Assembly (NCBI RefSeq): GCF_019175385.1
Contig: NC_083345.1
Span: forward strand, 10,393,205-10,457,204
DNA from: Lycium barbarum
Lineage: Eukaryota; Streptophyta; Magnoliopsida; Solanales; Solanaceae
Direction of reading: 5' to 3'
Length of the DNA stretch: 64,000 bases
Positions within the stretch are counted from its first letter, which is position 1, and each line of letters begins with the position of its first letter. A program made the translations under genes and the position numbers. Positions 48,433 to 60,565 of this stretch are shown one piece after another. Below the pieces are notes generated by a model that worked only from the letters and a program-made list of their open reading frames with translations, had not been told where the DNA came from and made no database searches.

Positions 48433-49050
48433 AGTGATCCAGTCCAGAGACTTTGTTTCTATTTTGGTGAAGCTTTACAAGAGAGGATACATTGAGAAAT
48501 ACAAAGGTCCCCAAGTTTTGAAAGAAAATTAAGGTTTTTAAGTACTCTGACATTAGGTACCACACCAGAAGCCTTAAGCTGCCACCAAGTAATTCCCTCA
48601 CTCAATGATGCAATTTGCAGGAGTTCAAGCAATAATTGAAAATGTTGAAGGTGCAACCAAGATTCATTTAGTTGATTTATATATCAGATTCAGTGTACGG
48701 GCTTGATGCAAGCTCTTGGTGAACAACGTGACGTCCAATTGAGCTTATGAAGATAACTGTTGTTGGACACCAAGAAAACTTCACCTTCTTTATTTAACCG
48801 TTTTGTTGAGACACTTTTCTTTTATAGTGTGCTTTTTGATTTCTTTGAGGATTGCATGAATAGAGACAATCTGGTCAGAAAGACCATTGAAGTATTTCAT
48901 ATTGGTGAAGGTTTCTGGAATATGGTTGTACCTGAGGGTGTGGAAAGGTTCACGCGGATTGTGAAGCTTGACGTATGGAGAGCATACTTCGCAAGGTTTA
49001 GAATGGTGGAAATGGAACTCAGTGAGTCATCTTGGTATCAGCAAATCTGA
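48433..49050 (+). pseudogene. GRAS-family transcription factor pseudogene
   Basis: Frames in order give DPVQRLCFYFGEALQERIH, stop, then GVQAIIENVEGATKIHLVDL (VHIID-type motif), a frameshift, and EDCMNRDNLVRKTIEVFHIG with VKLDVWRAYFARFRMVEMEL, the C-terminal PFYRE/SAW-region pattern of GRAS proteins. Large parts of the domain are missing between these blocks. At least one stop and one frameshift; no function expected. Confidence 0.8.
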
Positions 49051-50384
49051 TTCTAAAGTAATTTTCCAACTCTTACACCAGAAATTGAAGATGAATGTCT
49101 TTTAAACTATTAATCATTTTTGTACTTATCTGCAATTTGAATTGAAAAGTAAATCTCTCATTGATAAACTTAAATTCAAAGTAATTCTCTCATTGATAAA
49201 CTTACTACCTTTTTTGGCTACTATTTAAGAAGATGGTACGTCTTCAATCTTGAATAGTTTTTTGTTTTGTGAAGGCTTGCTCTGAAATTATTTCGCCAAA
49301 CTCATATTTGTTTTTGTGATTAGACATTATGTTTTGAAAAATGAGTTTAATATGCATTCACTCTCCATCTTTTTACTGATATTTGGCTATAATCTGATTT
49401 ACTCTAATTCATTTTGTAAATAGCCTATAAATCTGCTTCCTTTCTAGAGCTCCATTTCTAATGAAAAGTTATTATAAGATTATTATACTATCCTGAATTG
49501 TAGTACTATATCTGTAGCAGTTAGAATCAATTATATTTATTGTTTTTGGTTACAGGAACTAGCCGAAGTTGTGAATAGAAAGAGGAAAAAACATTACATG
49601 TAAGATGTACGAACTATCCTATTTTGCTTTTGACCTAAAAAATTAAAATCTCGCGGAAATTAGGTTACCTTACGTGAAGAGTAAGATTATGATGACCGTT
49701 TTAGTTACTATTTGTAGCTTTTATGGAAAGGTAGATATCACCGTATTTAAATTCTTTTTCTTCATTTAGAAATTGTGTGTATGTAATTCAACTGCATTAG
49801 CTTGAAAGTGTAACATTAAAGAACAAGGGGCCAGTAAAGATCTTCAATTTCCAAATGATGCAGGAACAAGCACCGACAAGATATTTATGAGGAAAAGAGT
49901 GTTGCAAAAGCTTTTACAGATTATAAAGTAAGCAACTTCCTATAGTTGTCATTTATTCTCTAATTTGCTGAACTAATACCAATATTACAAAACAAATAAT
50001 ATCATTGATAGAGAATAATCAATATATAGTGAGTAAAATACTCAAAGAATGCTGAAATATCCGCTATATCTTTCGACTTATATGATTGCCATTGATGCTA
50101 TTGTTTGCTCGTGATATGCAGCTTAAATGAGACCCTGGTCTTTGCTTTTATATCTATTTGTGCCTTAATTGGATCGAGTTGGTTTTATACAAGTAGTGAT
50201 CTCAACAGCCAACCAGTCAACTATTTAGTCATATTTTTGGTAGATGAAGAGTAAATTATTGAAAGAGCCAAGATTTTTTTCGGTATTATAATAAATATTT
50301 TTGATAGAGCAATGCTTTTTCTTAAATATTTTCTGTTGTAAGCATTCACTGTGGGGGATGGCAACAAACATCCTGAAAATGCGT
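49051..50384. other. Intergenic DNA with two exon-like pieces
   Basis: Pieces 49557-49600 (ELAEVVNRKRKKHY, donor GTAAGATG) and 49864-49927 (NKHRQDIYEEKSVAKAFTDYK, donor GTAAGC) have good acceptor and donor sites and join in phase. Together with 52533-52580 (VIEVQHMVGEEIEVEL) they could be exons of one unrecognised gene or pseudogene. Otherwise AT-rich and featureless. Confidence 0.35.
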
Positions 50385-51320
50385 ATTTAATAACTGAGGC
50401 ATAACTAAAAGTATGTCCATAAGGCGGAACTTTTCCTTAAGGCATAATTAAAAGTTTGCCTTGAAAAGTTAAAAAAAAAAATATATATGTCTTAAGGCAA
50501 AGTCTGCCCCCTCCGGCATAACTTTATTTTTTCCTTAAGTACTTTATGCCGATCCGGCATAAAGTTCTTAAGGAAAAACTAAAGTTATGTCGGAGGGGGC
50601 ATAACTTTTCCTCAAGGCATAGTTTAGTTATGCCTTATGGGGCAAAACTTTTCCTTAAGGAACTATGCCTTATGAGGCAGACTTTTAATTAAGGCATAAC
50701 CAAAAGTATGCCTCATAAAACAGAATTTTTCCTTAAGGCAAACTTTTAGTTATGCCTTAAGGAAAAGTTCCGCCTTATGGGACATACTTTTAGTTATATT
50801 TTATGGGGCACACTTTTAGTTAAGGCATCACTAAAGGTATGCCCCATAAGGCGGAACTTTTCCTTAAGGCATAATTAAAAGTTTGCCTTGAAAAGTTTTA
50901 AAAAAAAATATATGTCTTAAGGCAAAGTCTGCCCCCTCCGGCTTAACTTTATTTTTTCCTTAAGTATTGTATGTCGGATCCGGCATAAAATCCTTAAGGA
51001 AAAACTAAAGTTATGCCGGAGGGGGCATAGCTTTTCCTCAAGGCATAGTTTAGTTATGCCTTATGGGGCAAAATTTTTCCTTAAGGAACTATGCCTTATG
51101 AGATAGACTTTTAATTAAGGCATAACCAAAAGTATGCCTCATAAGGCGAACTTTTCCTTAAGGTAAACTTTTAGTTATGCTTTAAGGAAAAGTTCCGCCT
51201 TATGGGGCATACTTTTAGTTATATTTTATGGGGCACACTTTTAGTTAAGACATAACTAAAAGTATGCTCCATAAGGCGGAACTTTTCCTTAAGGCATAAT
51301 TAAAAGTTTGCCTTGAAAAG

Positions 51321-51367
<47 letters not shown>

Positions 51368-51771
51368 TCAAGGCAAAGTCTACCCCTTCCGGCATAATTT
51401 TAGTTTTTCCTTAAGGATTGTATGCCGGATCAGGCATAAAGTCCTTAAGGAAAAACTAAAGTTATGCCGGAGGGGGCATAACTTTTCCTCAAGGCATAGT
51501 TTAGTTATGCCTTATGGGGCAAAACATTTCCTTAAGGAACTATGCCTTATGGGGCAGACTTTTAATTAAGGCATAGCCAAAAGTATGCCTCATAAGGCAG
51601 AAGGGGGCAGACTTTGCCTTGTTAGTTAAGGCAAACTTTTAATTATGCTTTAAGGAAAAGTTCCACCTTATGGGGCATACTTTTAGTTATGCCTTAACTA
51701 ACATAACTAAAAGTATGCCCCATAAGGTGGAACTTTTCCTTAAGGCATAATTAAAAGTTTGCCTTGAAAAG

Positions 51772-51805
<34 letters not shown>

Positions 51806-52200
51806 TCAAGGCAAAGCCGGATCCGACATACAATCCTTAAGGAAAACTGAAGTTATGTCGGAGGGGGCATAACTTTTCTTCAAGGCATAGTTTAGTTATG
51901 CCTTATGGGCAAAACTTTTTCTTAAGGAACTATGCCTTATGGGGCAGACTTTTAATTAAGGCATAACCAAAAGTATGCCTCATAAGGCAGAACTTTTAGT
52001 TATATTTTATGGGACACACTTTTAGCTAAGGCATAACTAAAAGTATGCCCCATAAGGCGGAACTTTTCCTTGGGCATAATTAAAAGTTTGCCTTGAAAAG
52101 TAAAATAAAAAAAAATATATATGTCTCAAGGCAAAGTCTGCCCCTTCCGGCGTAACTTTAGTTTTTCCTTAAGGATTGTATGCCGGATCCGGCATACACT
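50385..52200. repeat. Tandem array of about 0.43-kb units made of nested palindromes
   Basis: The anchor aaggcggaacttttcctt recurs at about 50421, 50848, 51273, 51724 (variant) and 52054, giving periods near 427, 425, 451 and 330. Every unit is built from inverted pairs of aaggcataac/gttatgcctt, gccggatccggcat and ggcataagg/ccttatgcc. Two units contain long (AT)n runs. The vocabulary is the same as the core of the foldback element at 14773-15480. Confidence 0.88.
51323..51364. repeat. (AT)n microsatellite in the array
   Basis: About 21 AT dinucleotides; a second run lies at about 51775-51802 at the equivalent place of the next unit. Confidence 0.9.
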
Positions 52201-52366
52201 CCCCCCAGCCCTGCCTTGCGATTTTTTTATTTTATTTTATGCCTGAGCGGGGGTTCGAACCCAAAACCTCAGGTATCCAAGGTATCCAAGCGAAGGGCAA
52301 AACTTAAAGAACACAAATATGAGGGGCAAAATTTAAAGATCACCCCAAAAGAAGGGCAATCCGTGC
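52173..52366. mobile_element. Right arm of a B-box-bearing foldback (member 2)
   Basis: Ends GAAGGGCAATCCGTGC, matches the arm at 14773-14900 inverted, and has GGTTCGAACCC at 52252-52262. The opposite arm is missing to the left of the tandem array, so this element is truncated or rearranged. Confidence 0.75.
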
Positions 52367-52448
52367 AAAAAAAATGAATGGTTATGGTATATGTCCTACA
52401 CTCTTGGTGAACCATTTCATCGTGGTGTAACAACAAACAAGTTTATAC

Positions 52449-52750
52449 TTCTCAGATTCTTTCGTAGCTTTTTATCCAAATATTGATACATATTTGCTTA
52501 TACATTTTCTACACACGTTCTAATGTTATAGGTTATTGAAGTGCAACATATGGTTGGTGAAGAAATTGAAGTAGAATTGTATGTTAAGGCCAACTTTAAC
52601 TCTGCATACTTCTCATATTTTTTCATAGTTCTTTTTTCAAAATATTGATACATATTTGCTTATATATTTTCTACACATGTCCTAATGTTATAAGTTATTG
52701 AAGCGCAACATTTGGCTGGTGAACAAATTGAAGTCAACAAATATGTTAAG
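52449..52750. repeat. Two tandem repeats of about 155 bp containing an exon-like piece
   Basis: Both copies run acttctca...ttgatacatatttgctta...tctacacayg...atgttata(g/a)gttattgaag. The first copy has an intact acceptor before VIEVQHMVGEEIEVEL (52533); in the second the sequence reads VIEAQHLAGEQIEV and the acceptor is altered. Confidence 0.75.
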
Positions 52751-52756
52751 GCCAAT

Positions 52757-52972
52757 TGGGTCATTTGCACGTTTGGCCCTATTTTGTGCTGGTCTTTAAT
52801 TTTTGTCTCTCAAATGGAACTTATGCCTTCTGAGGCATAAGTTCTTTAAGGATACAAGTCATACAACTGTACCAGATGCCTTAAACAACTTATGTCCCAA
52901 AAGGCATAAGTTCCATTTACAGGCCAAAAATTAAAGACCAACCCATTTGAAGGACAAACCGTGCAATTTTTT
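52757..52972. mobile_element. Small foldback, likely related to the B-box family
   Basis: Ends tttgcacgtttggccct and (inverted) tgcacggtttgtccttc; arms share tggtctttaatttttg. Centre: aacttatgccttctgaggca and its inverse. No B-box-like motif seen in this one. Confidence 0.65.
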
Positions 52973-53443
52973 TTTACTTTAACTAGGTATCTTACAAAAC
53001 AAAAAGGCCCATTAGAAAGAGATGTTCATAAGACAGAAAGATCGGAGAGGATTCAATGAAAGAAAATGTGGAAAAAGAGTTGGATGCTTACGAGAAAAGT
53101 CAGAAATTGTATTAAATCAACATGTAATATTGTTTTTTTCTACAAAATGTAAGAAATATTGGAACTATGATGAGACTTGAATCCTTTTTGGTAATTTCAA
53201 TATTCATATTTGAATACTAGCATGGTTATTGATACCCGACAGACTCACTTTCTTTACCAGATTAGCAAAATATAATAAGATTACCCCAAACGGAAAAACA
53301 AATGTAATAAAGAAATCAGAAAACTATAAATAGATGGTTACATCTTTGAATGAATATATTTGAACAAGATCAAATGTAATAAATAAGATCCTTCACCAAT
53401 TAAAGGATCTTATTCTAATATTCCATCCCCTATTTCTTAAAAT
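52973..53443. other. Intergenic DNA
   Basis: AT-rich, no gene or repeat boundary recognised. Confidence 0.4.
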
Positions 53444-55919
53444 TGTTATGAATAGTTATCCATATATTGTGGATGTTTATCTTTAGGAGAAAAAGTAGGG
53501 TTAGTGACTTTGGGATTAAGTCAGTTCTCCCCTATAAATACAGAGGTTCTCCTTCATTGTAAATACATCCGAACAAGAGAAATAAAGATATCTCCTCTCT
53601 TCTCTTTTTCTCTACAATATTGTTCTTGCTTGTTTTATTATTTTATAACACGTTATCAGCACGAGACTCTACCGCTATTAATTGGATTCCAATAGATTGA
53701 CGAGTTGCTCTTTTGATTGGGGTATGCTACTGATCCGAACACTCTGTCTACGAAAACCTTGATGAGGAAAGTTTGCACTTTGAATTCGTAGCTTTATTAC
53801 TCAACCTCAAAGGTAAGTAATTGAGATGTAAGTACTTTTCTGTCACGTAAATTTATGGCTATATATACCTCAAATAAGTCTGGTAGATTTATTGATTATG
53901 TTATTATATATATCAAGGACTTCAATCTGTATCTATTCTTGTTAATCATGGAATTTTAACTACTGGACAACACGGAAGTTTAGTTTGTAATGATCCAGAT
54001 ATGTAATATTTAAATTAGCTTAATCATGTTTTTTATGATAATTTTTAATTTATGCCTATGTCACATGAAGTGATAATATTATCATAAGCATATTGTGATT
54101 ACAATTGAAGATATGTTAGAGAAAAATACTCTACGTTATGTGGATACCTTGATTTGCTCCCGAAGTAGCAACATCTTAAAAGAGGTATTAAGCTATCATA
54201 ATTTGATATGCTCAGAACACGTAGAGATGATTTTGTTCTATTCCTGAAGAATGAAAACTTTTGATAAATGTTACAAATACATATCCATTCCTTGAAGTGA
54301 ATGTGACAGTATGTAATAAAGTTTATAAAGACGGACGCATGTTTGATTGTGAAGTTATCACGACTCTTGTTGGTTTATGAACGTTGATTAATTGTTTTTC
54401 TTGCGTGTTAAGATTTATGGGTAAAATTATGATTTTAACCGATGATATGACTGTGTAGCTGGAAAAAATATTTTTATTTGCTATCGCGGTAACTGCAAGT
54501 TTGGATTTCAAAACAAAATATTAAATGGGACAAATGGAAAGTTCTTTATTTTATTTGTTGGGAGTATTGTTTGATAACATAGGAAGAAAAAAAATAAGCA
54601 ACAGTAATGATATTTTGAGGTTCAAGTTAAGTATCTCAATTTGTTAAAACTAAGTATGGATTGTAAGGGAGTATTTTTAGATGACACACTTCACTAGAGA
54701 ATCTATTTTGGAGTTGACATATTGATCTTGCTTTATGAAGTGTAATTATTACCTTAACTTGATAATTACTAATTTTTCTGTCATAATACAGTGTCTTGCA
54801 ATTTTGTTATTGTACGAGCATGCTGAAATATAAAACTGACATTAGTTTGAGCTATTTCAAGGACTGCTCCTCCCATTATATATCTTATGTCACAAAAGTT
54901 TGATGTAATAACTTGGATGGATTTTGACCTATGATTATAAGAATTTAGTAATATTTTCATAGGCTTGATATAATTACCATTGAAGATGTTGGACATTGAT
55001 TGGCTCACTTGAACTCTCCTATAGTTTTTATAAATATATGAAGAATAAAAAAAAAGTCTCCTGGAATGATTATATATTATATATCTTGCTGAAATTTAAT
55101 TCACTTATGCCCTTTGGCCTATTATGCCACTGGTTGAACATAAGAAGGTGGATTCAAGTCCTCCGCACCAAGAGGGTAAGACATCCGGGGAGTCTCGGTG
55201 CACTATGATGATAATATAAGATATTGGGTTCAAGTCCCATTGCATTGCGGCCTAAAACGCCTTTATATGAATAAGAGGTTGGGTTTAAGTCCCGATGCAC
55301 TATATTGATGATACAATGATGACTGAGCAAATTAAAGTGCTTTTGAAAAAAAAAAATTATGAAATCCGTCTCACTGAATTTGCTCCATTTCCTGAAGTAA
55401 ATGTGGTAGCAATACATGATAAGTCTGAAAGATGACAAAAAAATTATTGTGTCCGTATGAATAAACGTGAATGTGACAAGGGACAAAATAATTATTATTT
55501 ATGGTTGCTGAATCCTCTAATGGAGAACGGTGCACGGCGGTGTAGATAAATCAAGTATATTTACACCTCTTCACGAGGTTTGTGTATGTAGTAAGTTATA
55601 TTATAATAATAATGGCAAACTACTAAGGTGATCATCACAAGTAATTAAGCAATTTGAATCTTTCGCATACTCTTGGTTTAGATATCTTCACCATCACTTG
55701 CTAGGTTACGTGCAATATATATATATGTTAATATGCAGTAGCTATTTTTGGTGTTTATCTTCATGATGATAATCTGAATTAGGTCCAATGGACCTCCAAC
55801 GAGTTGCAAGAAATATATTGCCATCAGTAGTGGCGAAATTTTGTGAGTTTCACTATATATGATTAAATTTATTTATGCCTGTAACCACCAGAAGTTGTAA
55901 TTTATTTCATGTCTTCATG

Positions 55920-55974
<55 letters not shown>

Positions 55975-58015
55975 CAAAATCAATTAAAGGCTCCAGAAGA
56001 GTTAACTACTCATCTACAAGATCATGACACTAGTAGTGTCCAAAGAAAATGTGATTATGGAGAATAAACTAAAGGCTCCAGAAGAGCCTATATGTCATTC
56101 GTTCTAAATTGAAATATACAAAGGTGTTATGACCGACACGCAAGTTGTAGTAAACCCGAAGTTTACTAAAGTAAATGGCTATCATATTGAAGCTATAAAT
56201 GATTGGAGGATTAAATATTTTCAAAATCATACTAGGTAAGAAATATGTTTGTGAATGGTTACCCTCTTTATTCTCCAAATTGTACTACACAAATATAACT
56301 ATGATGAAATCACATGTTACGGTAAACCAGAAGTTTATTGATACAAAAAATAATTCATGTCATAGTAAACCAGAAGTTTACTAAACAAATAGCACATGGC
56401 ATGGTAAACTTGAAGTTTACTAGTATAAATAATTTTATTAGTCGGCATGAGCGGTTCGGCTATCCCGATTCAAATATGATTGAGTATTTGACATATATTG
56501 AAGAACTAGAAGATTCTTCAAAAATTTATCTTTGTTGCTTGTTCTCATGATCATAAGTTGATTATACTGGCTAATGTTGGGATTGAAATCCCTAAATTCT
56601 GGAAAAAAAATATAAAAGGTGAATATGGGCCCGTTCACCTGTTATGTGATGTCTTAAATAGATGCATCGATAAGACGGTCACATGTGTGTTTATTGTCAA
56701 CCCGCAGTTTGACATATGCAAAGTTACTTGCTCAAAATAATTGAGTTGAGAGCACAATTTTCAGATTATGTAATCAAGATAATTCATCTTGTTAATGTTG
56801 GTTTATATCAAAGCTGGTTTAGCGTTGAATGCCTCTGATAAATAGCTAAACCATTACTTATGAGAACAAAGCTTCATATGCTGGTCTAAGATATGATGTA
56901 TTGTATACAACATCACTTCTATGCTTCAGACTAATAAATTGTGATAAATTCTCTCCTCTCAATTGGTTCAGGGTTAGGGGTCCATCTAACAATTTTTTAT
57001 GTGTGGTATATGATTAATTAATCTACCATGATGCACAAAGATGGATTCCCCCAAAGAAGATGGGATATATGTTAGTTTTTCTAACATAAGGGGGAGAGAA
57101 TAATTAGCTAGGAAATATGTTATGAATTATCATTAGTATGATCCTCATTCAAAAAGTAATTCAAGTTAAATGCTAGAAGCATTTGCTAACCCAAAACTAG
57201 TTTCATATTTCAGCTCTAAAATGCTCCCATTAATATTAATGTCCCTGAAGGACAAAGTGTACAATATGCATGAAGCATGAGAGATCAATCGGTTCCAAAT
57301 GAAATAACCCTTGAAAAGGGATAGGAGCAAATGATCAAAATGGTCATAATAAGGAGGTGATGTGCTCTTGAAGAACATACGACATAACACTTCATGAAAC
57401 CTCATGAGAGGTTTAGGTACCTAAAATAATGACAGTGATGAGATCTTAATAAGTTATGTCACATTGCGAACCGATACAAATGATATATCGTCGATGATAT
57501 CTTTGGTACAATATGGCTGATATATTCACCAAGTCTATACCAACTGCAACTTTCGAGTGAAGATGTGAAGATTCAAGTTTTTGGATTGAAGTTCTCATCA
57601 GGGGGAGTTAATACGCGTTGTACTCTTTTTCCCTTTCGAGGTTTTTGTCCCACTGGGTTTTTCCTTGTAAGGTTTTTAATGAGGCAACCAAATAGCGTAT
57701 TATTAGAAATGTGTACTCTTTTTCCTTCACTAGATTTTTTTCCCACCGTGTTTTTTCTAGTAAGGTTTTAACGAGACACATCATCTATCAAAGAGACATC
57801 CAAGGGGGAATGTTATGAATAGTTATCCATATATTGTGAATGTCTATCTTTAGGAAAAAAAGTAGGGTTAGTGACTTTGGGATCAAGTCAGTTTTCCCCT
57901 ATAAATACAGGGATTTTCCTTCATTGTAAATACATCCTAACAAGAGAAACAAAGATATCTCCTCTCCTCTTTTTCTCTACAATATTGTTCTTGCTTGCTT
58001 TATTATTTTATAACA
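53444..58015 (+). mobile_element. Complete but decayed Copia LTR retrotransposon
   Basis: LTRs 53444-53650 and 57811-58015 (207 and 205 bp, TGTTATGAAT...TTATAACA) differ at roughly 11 positions plus an indel. The 5-bp duplication AAAAT flanks both ends (53439-53443, 58016-58020). A primer-binding-site-like CGTTATCAGCACGA follows the 5' LTR and a polypurine tract caagggggaa precedes the 3' LTR. Near the 3' end MADIFTKSIPTATFE matches the Copia RNase H terminus (LADLFTKSLPTATF). The rest of the 4.2-kb interior is degenerate, without a usable polyprotein frame. Confidence 0.92.
55922..55971. repeat. (AT)n microsatellite within the Copia interior
   Basis: About 25 uninterrupted AT dinucleotides. 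Confidence 0.9.
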
Positions 58016-58020
58016 AAAAT

Positions 58021-59020
58021 AAAATAATAACAAATTTTACGAGATTATAGTTCCGTACTCAACAAAGTTTACTTTCCCTAACAATTTTATGCTTGAATTT
58101 AAAAAAAAAAAAATTATTTCTTCAATACTCACAAGTTTGAAAATGACAAAGGTAAAATTACCACATTAAAGATTTTTCCAGTAAATAATACTTACGACTC
58201 ATCTCAACTCAAAAACATAATTTCATTCGTACGAAGTACATTTTCATATAAACCATAAGTTTTTCATATGTTTTTTTGGCTTTAACTTTAAATGATTAAA
58301 TTTTAATTAATAATGACTGCGTATCGCACGGATTTATATACTAGTATACAGAATGTAACAGATTCTATGGCCAAGGATTGCTGGTTTTCAAAATGTTTGA
58401 ATCAAATCAAATACAATACAAATTTATTGGTTTTAACTGTCATTTCTTATCGGTTTGACTGTTTTATTCAAATTTATCAGTTTTAGCTGTCACTTTCCGT
58501 GTCTTGTATTTCGCTATAATTTTCTTTATTTTCACTTCAGACTAAGTGTTAAATCTCTTTAAACATTCACAGTTGGGATCTTTCATAGCTTAAAGAGCAG
58601 TATTTGATGTAAAGATTCAGACTATAGCCTATAGGAGTTATAGATTTTGAGCATATATTTGTGCGTTTGATTTGATTATTTTCAATTTCTTATCTTTTAA
58701 AAATCAAACCAAAAAGTAAGGTTTGGTAAGTTTTTGGTTTGAAGTCAATTTTCTTTGAACACTGATCTACTCTTAAATCTTGATGAAAGCAGGACCACAG
58801 TACTCAACTTCCAAATTGCTTAACGTAGTAACCATTGAAGTACTTCTGATTATTAGCATGTTTCTTCTTAAACACGAGCAAGTCCAAACAAATTGAGGTG
58901 TTAAATAACTATTGCACGATTAAGTAAAATGGTCAGTAATTCAATTTTAATAAAATAAGAAATTAGTACCAGTTACTTCATTTATTAGCCGTAAAAATAT
59001 ACGTATTATATGAACATCAT
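58021..59020. other. Intergenic DNA with a Helitron 3' end at 58344
   Basis: tgcgtatcgcacggatttat followed by ACTAGT (CTAG 58341-58344) matches the hairpin-plus-CTAG form of Helitron ends. No matching 5' end was found upstream, perhaps because the Copia element or decay removed it. The rest is AT-rich. Confidence 0.5.
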
Positions 59021-59290
59021 TCGATAATTCCCAAAGCAGGACTAATGTTTTCCACTTTGCAGTTTTTTTTTTTGTTTTGTTTAAACAAGATACTTTATTT
59101 ATATATATATTAAGGAGTTACATGCTGGTTTCCACTTTGCCGTTGCAAATTGATACTTCGATAATTCCCAAAGCAGGACTAATGTTTTCCACTTTGCAGT
59201 TTTTTTTTTTTTGTTTAAACAAGATACTTTATTTATATATTTATTAAGGAGTTACATGCTGATTTCCACTTTGCCGTTGCAAATTGATAC
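59021..59290. repeat. Two tandem repeats of about 134 bp
   Basis: Each copy has ttcgataattcccaaagcag, a T-rich run, caagatactttatttatat, aaggagttacatgctg and tttccactttgccgttgcaa. Very similar, so recent. Confidence 0.9.
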
Positions 59291-59415
59291 TTCAATTTAT
59301 ATTGTCCGTCTTTTAAAAGGGTACATTGAGAAGAATATCTAATAACTTTAATCACAAGAACATTTTATCTAAATTACCTTTCATAGTAAAGACATGGATT
59401 TGAATCAATCTTTTA

Positions 59416-59540
59416 GACGGATTGACCTTCTATTAGGGTGGTCTTTAATTTTTGCCCTTCGCATTAATACCTCGAGGTTCTGAGTTCGAATTTCAACCCA
59501 GTCAAAAAAACAATATAATTTCGCAAGGCAAAACTTTATT
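59416..59540. mobile_element. Single arm of a B-box-type foldback (member 3)
   Basis: gacggattgaccttctatta, ggtggtctttaatttttgcc, a degenerate box (gagttcgaattt) and atttcgcaaggcaaaac follow the order of the complete members. No second arm. Confidence 0.65.
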
Positions 59541-59552
59541 ACTAAGAGTTAT

Positions 59553-59759
59553 TTGGCAATTGTTGGGGTTTCAAGGAAAATGGATGCTGCTGAACTGATT
59601 TGGAGCAGTGTTGCACAACCTAAACATAGGTTTATTATGTGGTTGGCAGTTAAAGGAAGATTGCTCACAAAAGATAGATTGCAAAAGTTGCACATTCCGG
59701 TGGATGATTTAACCTGCGGCTTGTGTAATTCTGTAACTTTTCAACATAAAATTAATTAA
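59553..59759 (+). pseudogene. LINE zf-RVT domain fragment
   Basis: AELIWSSVAQPKHRFIMWLA, KGRLLTKDRLQKLHIPVD and CGLCNS match the zinc-binding reverse-transcriptase-associated domain that follows LINE RTs; the sequence then stops. No other LINE part is present nearby. Confidence 0.75.
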
Positions 59760-60565
59760 ATCTTTCCCATCTTCCCTTAGTAATAAATGTTCTTGAAAAT
59801 AGTCAATTTTGATTAGAATGTATTTATTGGAGAGAGATAGGGATAAGATAGTAAATTATATCTTTTATTTATGATTTTTTAAGAGGCGTCCAAAAGGAAA
59901 GGTGACAAGTAATATGGTACGAAGGGAGTATATATTTTACCATAATATTCATATTTATTAGTGTAAGTTTCAATAGCCTTGTAAAATGGTTTGAAAATGA
60001 GTAATTAATGTGAAGGGTAAAATTAATAATAAGAAGAAATTTTGTTTTTTCTTGATATGTTAACGTGGACAAGTAAAAGTGAACGGAGGGAGTGACTTTT
60101 ATTCCCGTTTTCCTTCTTTGCCAATACTTTAAATGTGAAGAGAGGACGAACAATAGCATTGCAAATTTGCACCAAAAGTTATATAAATTGTACACTTTAA
60201 CTAACTACTTTTTTTTTATCTCATTTGGACATATGTCATAGTGCTGAGTATTTATTCTCTTCTCATGTATATACGTATGCACTTTAATTTTAATTCTCCT
60301 ATACATATTTATTCCCTCCGTGCACTTTTACTTGTGCACTTTTGACTTTTCACGTTCTTTAAGAATTAATAAAATGAAGTATATATTTTTTTTTCACAAT
60401 ATCCATATTATAGTCTCAATAGCCTTAGAAAATGATTTGAAAATGAATAATTACTGTGAAGGATGAAATAAGAAGCAGAAAAAAATTCTTTCTCTTGATA
60501 TGTTAACGTGGACAAGTAAAAGTGAAGGGAAGGAGTGACTTTTATTCCCATTTTCCTTCTTTGTC
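59760..60565. mobile_element. Stowaway-type MITEs, one partly duplicated
   Basis: Termini ggtacgaagggagta (59936), gtgaacggagggagtgac (about 60080) and attccctccgtgcactt (60311) with gaagggaaggagtgac (about 60530). 59930-60120 and 60370-60565 are alike, including atatgttaacgtggacaagt and tgacttttattcccrttttc beyond the MITE end, so a MITE and its flank were duplicated. Confidence 0.65.

Noticed and set aside
54781..57405. Small ORFs on both strands across the Copia interior
   Set aside because: Chance frames in degenerate retrotransposon DNA.
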